Origin: Mallotus nudiflorus
Lineage: Eukaryota; Streptophyta; Magnoliopsida; Malpighiales; Euphorbiaceae
DNA length: 64,000 nt
Reading direction: 5' to 3'
NCBI GenBank assembly: GCA_947683625.1
Contig: CANTUR010000241.1
Location: forward strand, 1,674,001-1,738,000
In this document: positions 57,912 to 64,000 of the stretch, one piece after another
Numbering within the stretch: the stretch's first letter is position 1
Layout of the letters: each line of letters opens with the position of its first letter
The notes under the pieces: model-generated
The model's input: the letters and a program-made list of their open reading frames with translations, nothing else
The model's database searches: none
What the model was told of the DNA's origin: nothing
Made by a program: the position numbers and the translations under genes

Positions 57912-60900
57912 CATGGGCAGAGCCAGAAAAACATTTGAAGGGGGGGGGGGGAGCAAACCTTATTTCATCTTAGATACTAAAAATGTTTCATTCAAGATAA
58001 TATCTTAAATACACTAACAATAGTTTAAAACTAAAAAAATATAATGTACCTAAAAAAATAATATACAATTGTTCTCTATGAGATCTCATATTTTGATAAA
58101 ATTAAAGAATTTCTCATTATCAACACTGTCAAAGATATGTCTCTCCATATATGTGATCAAACAATTATTCATCCATGAATCACACATTCTATTGCACAGT
58201 TGATTCTTCACTTTCATTGCAGAAAATACTCTTTCCACAGTTGCAATAGCAATTGGCAAAAGCAAAGCTAATCTCACAAGTAAATACACTAAAAGGTATA
58301 CAACATCCTTTTTTTATTCAACCAATCTCTTAATAAGATCACTAGTACCTTTTAACTTTGAGAATGTATCATCGGATCTCATATCAACAATATATTATCA
58401 AGTTGGTTGCAAGAATAACAAAATCCACCTTTAAGAATCAGAAGAATAAAATTCAGCAAGACAAACTAAATTTTACTTATCAAAAGCACAAAATGAGTCA
58501 TTTACGTTCAAACATGTTACACAAAGAAGCAACTCCATGTTGACCTTGATGAAACAATTATTAAGTTCTTGTAATTGCGTATCAATCAAAGTATAGAATA
58601 ATTCAACCTGATAATGATGTAAATTTGTCATTTGTTGTGCATTTCAACGTGACCGTCCTCGAATGACAAAAATATCATCTATATTTGGAACATCAATATT
58701 GCGCCTTTCACAAAACAAAGAAATTTTACCAAATAAAGACTCTCACCCCATTATCTCTAATTGTCTGGAGCCGTTGTTTAAACACATTAACTAAAGCAAT
58801 GACATTAATGATGTCTTGATCTTTTCTTTGTAATGTTTGTGATAATTCATTAGTGACTCCCAATATATTTATCATCATATGCAAGTTGAATATAAATTCA
58901 AATGATTGAATAGATTTAAGAAGAGCATATGCTTTACCTTTTTGCTCTAAATTTAAACCTTCTTCCAAAATTATCTCAAGAACATCAATAACAAAGTCAA
59001 ACATCACAATTAAATTTATTAATGAACCATAATATGAGCCCCAATATGTATCACCAAGTCTTTGAAGAGAAGTTTCTTGATGTAAACCTCAACCACTTAA
59101 GATTTCACCATTTTTACATGCTTCAAAAATCTTTTCAAGTTATCTTTCATGAAGAACATCTTTTCTTTTATAAGAAGCCCCAACCACATTTAATAAGCTT
59201 GAGAATATATTAAACAATAAGGTAATTTGCACATGATTCTTTGCCACTGCTACAAGTGCTAATTGTAATTAGTGAGCAAAATAATGAATATAATATGTAG
59301 AATTATTTTCTTTCAAGATTAAAGTTTTCAAACCATTAATTGCACCCTGTATATTACTAGCTCCATCATAACCTTGTCCACATAAAAATGATAGGCTCAA
59401 CCCATACTTTGAAAATAATGTCTATATTGCAAACTTTAATGATAAAGAGGTTGTGCCACTTATATGTACAATACTAAGAAAAACGTTCAAGCACACATCT
59501 TTTTGCATTCACATACAGCAAAACAACTACCATTTGCTCTTTAACAAAGATATCACGAGACTTATTAATAAGAATAGAAAACAACCCACCTCAAAGATCA
59601 TTAATAATAATATTAGTAGTTTCAACTGCAACAAGGTGTGTGATATCCTTTTGAATCTCTAAAGAAATAGCCTTCAAATTACCCTGTGCATTTTTTAAAA
59701 CAACATTATTGATATCTTAATTATGATTAGCCAAGAATTGTAAAAGTTAACGAAAATCTCCATCATTGCCAGAATCTTCTGATTCATCATAACCACAAAT
59801 TAGCGTAAAAAAAATTGAATACAATCAATTGTCGTAGTTAATTGAATTCTATAGTCTTGTCGAGCTTGATTTGATTGTCTAGTATAAGCAACTTGAATAT
59901 GTTATTTTTTATTCATCCAATCTTGACATTTCTTTAAAGCTATGTTATGAGCACTATTTGGACCTCCTATGTGATTTTGAAACCTTTCCTTCTTTTTCCA
60001 ATTACTAAACCCATCAATAACAAAAGTATCCCTACTTGCTTGATCTCCAATATCTGGCCTATAAAGATAGCAGCATAGATAAAACGCAGCACCTTTTATA
60101 ACACCGTACTCCAACCAATTGTCATATTCCTTAAACCAAGATAAAATAAATTGGCGATAAATATTTCTAATTTTTTTTTGTGGAAAATCATGGTCAAAAG
60201 GTTGACAAGGTCCTTTTTGCAAATAAGCCATTCTTATCTTGTCACGATCATTAGGATGATAATCTAAAATTTTTCTCCGTAATCCAAGATCTAAAGGAAG
60301 ATCATCTAAGTTAATTTCCAAATGAGGCTTCTTTGAATTAGAAGAAATAACACATTTCATAGTGGTTCCCTTGTTTGCAATAGTTTTTTCAATAGAAACT
60401 TTTATTTTGAGAAATTTATCCATAATTGTGTTTATAATCAAAATCACATAAAAGATAATCAACTATCACAAAATAAAAAATATTATAAATTTAGTTTTTA
60501 GCATGATAACTAATGAGCAAATTAAAGGAAAAATATGATGATAAAAAAAAATTGATAGCATATAAGCTAAGTATGTGCAATAATTTTTAATTATAGCAGT
60601 GTCAATGAAACAGATAACAGTCCTACACTGAACTAAACTAATATTAGAGATTAGAGTTTAATAATGGATAGGTGGCCGACTAGCTGATACTATAATAAAT
60701 GCTATCAAAATGAAAGTGTGCCAATTGAATTAGAAAGGTTAAAGATAATCTTATAAATTACACAAGTTCACTTGCATGATCTGATAATTGTCAACAATTC
60801 ATTTTTGCAATTATAAATAAATGATGGACCCATTATATTATAAACAAATAAAGTTTTCTTGCGATTCCCCCTTAAAATTAAATACTCCAATGTCATTCTA

Positions 60901-61485
60901 GCCAAGAACATGTCCAATGAAGAAATATTATTCCAAGCAAAACACCAAAATAAACCGTACAAATATAATTTTTATGATAAATAAAATTAAATAATTATTG
61001 AAGAAGAGGTCTTACCAATAAATAATAAGCAACAAAGAGGTCCCAACGGTTGAAGGAGAGAGGAATATTTGTGAGATGACAAGTTGTTTATTTAGGGTAT
61101 TGGATTTAGAAAAGAGAAAATAAGAAGTGTCTTCTAGGATATTGGAGACGATAAAAAAAAAAGTGAGACATGAAGTATTAGAGAAGATAAGCTAAAAAAT
61201 AAAATTTAAAAATAATAAAAAGAAAAAAAATTATTTGGGTTTTCTAAAATAATTATAATAATGGACTATAAGCTATTATTATTATGGACTCATTAAGAAT
61301 TTATAAAAAATTTTACATTTTTTTTAGAGTATTTATATTATTGAAAAAATTTAGTGGGGGCAAAGTAAAAATAAAATTATACTATATCAAAATTTTTTTA
61401 TAGGATTTGCCCCCACTGCCACTCGCACTTGCCCCCACCACCAACCCCCCCCCCCCCCCATTCTCTTCCTATAAATTTGCCAGTG
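57912..61485 (-). mobile_element. Full-length hAT transposon with decayed transposase
   Basis: The 3.6-kb unit is bounded by a perfect 8-bp duplication, CTTCCAAC, at 57904-57911 and 61486-61493, the hAT hallmark. Terminal repeats are short and imperfect: the left end starts CATGGGCAGAGCC, and the reverse complement of the right end starts CACTGGCAAATTT. A run of 12 G lies 28 bases inside the left end (57940-57951) and a run of 15 C lies 26 bases inside the right end (61445-61459), so the homopolymers are placed as inverted subterminal repeats. The transposase reads leftwards between 60423 and 58086 and is interrupted by many stops. Ends, duplication and protein family agree. Confidence 0.88.
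58086..60423 (-). pseudogene. hAT transposase, TTF-zinc-finger/MYM-type-like, degraded
   Basis: The first 174 codons from the Met at 60423 are open and carry the TTF-type zinc finger: DYHPNDRDKIRMAYLQKGPC, FKEYDNWLEYGVIKGAAFYL, a CCYLYRP block, FVIDGFSNWKKKERF and NSAHNIALKKCQDWM. After a stop at 59902 the same frame continues as recognisable family text (QSNQARQDYR, DCIQFFLR) with further stops. An open piece at 59007-58726 carries DVLEIILEEGLNLEQKGKAY and NELSQTLQRKDQDI, part of the DUF4371/transposase core. The C-terminal hAT dimerisation domain is at 58289-58086 (PIATATVERVFSAMK-like; here LPIAIATVERVFSAMKVKNQ). Many such genes are annotated in plants as zinc finger MYM-type protein 1-like. 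Stops and indels make this copy a pseudogene. Confidence 0.9.
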
Positions 61486-61493
61486 CTTCCAAC

Positions 61494-62388
61494 TGATAGC
61501 AATGGCCTTTTCCTGAATGATTCTATTTGGATTATTCAGAGGTATTTCTTGTGTATGGATTTAAAAATCTCTTTATGTAAGCTTTACATTCACTTCACAT
61601 TTCGAGTGCAAATTACCTTGCTATTTTTTTTGGCTCATAACTTTTGTCTTTAATCTATTTGAGATTTGAACTCAACACATTTGAAAAACCATCATGACTC
61701 CTCATCTCATCCCTCTTGATAATTGGTTTCCTGAACTCTTAGGCTTAGTATCCTATAATCCACGAACAGGAGGCAAGGTGAGAGGTGGGGAGAGTCCCTA
61801 CGAACACTCTGATGCCTAAGTTAGAGAACAGAAGTAAGGAGAATACAAGATAGCTAGAATATATGAGAATGAGATGTCCTTTTGTGAGGGATGTAGGGCT
61901 CTATATATAATAATACTCAAACCTGGGAGGAGTCAGATTCTGTGTGGGATAGTGAATCATAATCTTGGTAGGAGAGTGTTCCTTTTGTGCTTAGGACTCC
62001 ACTTTGGGGTAGTCCTTATTCTAGACGAATTTGCCTTCTTGCTAATCCAAGTATCCCTATTTAGGGGGTAAGGAGCCCCTAACTAGGCGGGAACATATTG
62101 GATGGTATCAAGAGTCCCCCCCCCCGGGGTATTCAGATATTTATGTCCATCGTGTCCGAGTAGGATGCTGATGCTTTCTCATAAGGGGTATAATATGGTA
62201 ATAGAGGTGAGCTGAGGTGGCCAACCTCAGTCACAATGAGAGTAGAGCTCGATGCCGAGTATCGAGATGGTCGTTAATGAATCATAATCTGTAGAGCTGG
62301 GATATCCGCCAAGTGCGTATGACCACAACAATAGATTAACCCGTCCATTTAGAAATGATATGACAAAACTAGTCATCACTGGATATTT
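61494..62388. other. Probable retroelement LTR or leader DNA
   Basis: From about 61740 the base composition rises in G+C compared with flanking DNA and there are blocks such as GAACACTCTGATGCCTAAG that look like plant gypsy LTR sequence. The TG..CA ends and a primer site could not be fixed. There is no convincing protein frame. Confidence 0.4.
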
Positions 62389-62818
62389 GATGCTCGGTGC
62401 ATTGATGCGAGGCTTTATGAGCTCGGAACCTCAATACTACAAAAGCGACCTGAGGGTGCCAGCTTCAGTCATTAGACTTAGATGCGCGAGACTTAGATGC
62501 TCAGTTCAGGGATGCGAGGCTTACATGCTCAGAACCTCAGTACTATAAAAGCGACCTGAGGGTGCCAGCTTCAGTCACTAGACTTAGATGTGCGAGACTT
62601 ATATGCTCGGTTCAAGGATGCAAAGCTTACATGCTCAAAACCTTAGTACTATAGAAGTGACCTGAGGGTGCTAGCTTCAGTCACTAGACTTAGATGCGCG
62701 AGACTTAGATGCTCAGTTCAGGGACATGAGGCTTACATGCTCGAAACCTCAGTACTACAGAAGCGACCTAAGGGTGCCAACTTCAGTCATTAGACTTAGA
62801 TGCTCAGATACCTAAAAT
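62389..62818 (+). repeat. Tandem repeat, four copies of a 106-bp unit
   Basis: The word GCGACCTGAGGGTGCCAGCT (and variants) occurs at 62445, 62551, 62657 and 62763, exactly 106 bases apart. Each unit also has a shorter internal near-repeat around GACTTAGATG(C)GCGAGACTTAG and ATGCTC. The copies differ by scattered substitutions, so the array is not brand-new. It lies upstream of the gag-like frame at 63313, in what is probably the LTR or leader of that retroelement. Confidence 0.93.
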
Positions 62819-63104
62819 GGGCTAAAAATGTTACTTGAATGCATTCCAAGTTGCTTGATGAAGTGGCCTAGTCAAAATATGGGCGGGCCGACACGTGGTG
62901 GCATCGCTTCAACTCTTAGGGATTCATAGTTGAAATCACGTGAGTGATACATCATTTTATATGTCAGTAAACAAAGCATTTCTATTACTATTGTCGTGAC
63001 CCCTTGTCTAATGGCCTTTTTTATTCTTAAAAGGCCCCTGATGGCCTAGGGAGGAACACAACAATAATGAGGGTGGTTAATGGTGTGCTTCTAAATCCTT
63101 TCGT

Positions 63105-63118
63105 GTCTTTATAAATAC
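63105..63118 (+). promoter_or_regulatory. TATA-like box of the right-edge retroelement
   Basis: GTCTTTATAAATACG is a near-consensus TATA box about 200 bases before the gag-like ATG at 63313, with the tandem repeats upstream. It would suit an LTR promoter. Confidence 0.4.
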
Positions 63119-63312
63119 GATTGTGCTTGTTAACTGGCGTATTTTACTTCTTTGCTTTTCTATTGTTCTTGCCTTTACTGTATTGATATTGCCTCTGCTG
63201 TTTTCATTTCTTCCTGCCGTAATTCTTGCTTATGGCAATCAGGTGATTTTTTTTGTTTTTCTTCTTTCTCTTTTTCCTCATTTCTACTATTGTGTATTTC
63301 CCTTCTTCACTA

Positions 63313-64000
63313 TGGCCCCTAAGGGAAGAAGTTAGTTCTGACCTTTTTATCTCCAATGTAGATAGTGAGTTACTGGGGTGGTATCGGAGGTGATTTTGTA
63401 TCCCCATCGATTACGCCCTTCACAACATAGATAAGAGGTTCAGGGCCCATACCCCCTTATTAAGGCTAAGTAAATTAGTAGTGTATTTTGACCAGCTAGA
63501 GGGGGGTTTAAAATTTCCTCTAGATCCCTTCATAAAGTAATTTTTGAATAGAAATAACATAGCGCCCGGTCAGCTTCACCTGAATAGCTATAAGATACTG
63601 ACCGGGTTAATCAAACTGATGTTTGAAGAGGGGAGAGAACCCGATTTAGATGTTTTCCAATATTTGTATAGGTTGACTAGAAAGAAGGTAAAGCTGATGT
63701 TCTCCCTGTCAGTTGTACCCAACCATACCCTTTTTGTAAAGCTTCTGGATCACTATAAGAAGTGGAGACACCATTTTTTTATTATAGAGCATCAATCAAA
63801 CTTCTTTTATGTCCAACGGATGTGGTTTGATGAGTGTCATAAAGTGACCTGTCCTGTAAAACTTTTCAACCATGATATAGAGATGGTTGTGCAGCTACAT
63901 CTCGATGGGCTTACCAAAGCTCGATCGGCGGAGGATGCATCCCGAAGGTACCTATGGAGAGTCTGTTCGAGTCGCGTGCACTCCCTTGGTATGTCTATTT
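63313..64000 (+). pseudogene. Retroelement gag-like protein, broken and cut by the window edge
   Basis: An ATG at 63313 starts MAPKGRS and meets a stop. One frame over, a long conserved-looking frame runs from about 63330 with stops TGA at 63391 and TAA at 63538, then stays open from 63541 to the end of the window (153 codons). Text such as YFDQLEGGLKFPLDPFIK, NNIAPGQLHLNSYKILTGLI and DVFQYLYRL resembles the plant family labelled putative gypsy-type transposon (Pfam Transposase_28), which sits at the start of some large Ty3/gypsy-like elements. No pol is in the window. The two stops and the frameshift indicate an inactive copy; the family assignment is from memory of its motif pattern. Confidence 0.65.

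Noticed and set aside
57940..57951. Poly-G run as an assembly artefact
   Set aside because: A matching C run sits at the mirrored place near the other end of the same element, which is better explained by element structure.
62389..62818. CRISPR-like array
   Set aside because: The 106-bp units are contiguous without unique spacers and lie in a plant retroelement.

Overview
The window is AT-rich nuclear DNA from a flowering plant, most likely a eudicot. The protein-coding genes are spliced, with short GT..AG introns and plant-specific families: amino acid permeases, an Aux/IAA repressor, a plant HPt phosphotransmitter and an organellar tryptophanyl-tRNA synthetase. Most of the remaining DNA is plant transposon debris. 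I could not identify the species. All five host genes lie on the minus strand. I rebuilt their exons by hand from splice sites and reading phase, and every model closes in frame.

Layout. 1-2.4 kb: unassigned AT-rich DNA and a small hAT transposon with an 8-bp target duplication and a transposase remnant. 2.4-5.2 kb: TA microsatellites and a tandem duplication. 5.2-17.6 kb: two head-to-tail AAP-type amino acid permease genes (485 and 484 aa). Exons 2-7 are the same length in both, so this is a tandem gene duplication. The 6.7 kb between them holds three diverged copies of one host segment; a Copia-like LTR element has entered copy 2 and a LINE-like element copy 3. 20.6-22.9 kb: an Aux/IAA gene of the IAA26/IAA18 type (352 aa). 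26.8-28.5 kb: an AHP4-like histidine phosphotransfer protein (146 aa). 32.2-37.6 kb: organellar TrpRS (390 aa, 14 exons).

39.7-54.4 kb is a nest of LTR retrotransposons. An old solo LTR, flanked by a perfect ATAAC duplication, is split by a younger full-length Ty3/gypsy chromovirus-like element at 41.0-52.5 kb. That element has 3.2-kb LTRs, a PBS, a PPT, a broken gag, and a pol gene whose chromodomain is cut off by one stop codon. 55.0-55.5 kb carries a second copy of the LINE-like repeat. 57.9-61.5 kb is a full-length but decayed hAT element (TTF zinc finger plus hAT transposase) with an 8-bp target duplication. From about 61.7 kb to the right edge is a further retroelement: leader or LTR-like DNA, a four-copy 106-bp tandem repeat, and a gag-like reading frame with stops that runs off the window.

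The host genes cover two amino-acid transporters, one auxin-response repressor, one cytokinin phosphorelay protein and one organellar translation enzyme. They are neighbours without an evident shared pathway. I found no gene cluster, CRISPR array or clearly new biological system. The most informative structures are the nested and dated transposon insertions, the duplicated splice acceptor in the TrpRS gene, and the inverted repeat at the first permease promoter.
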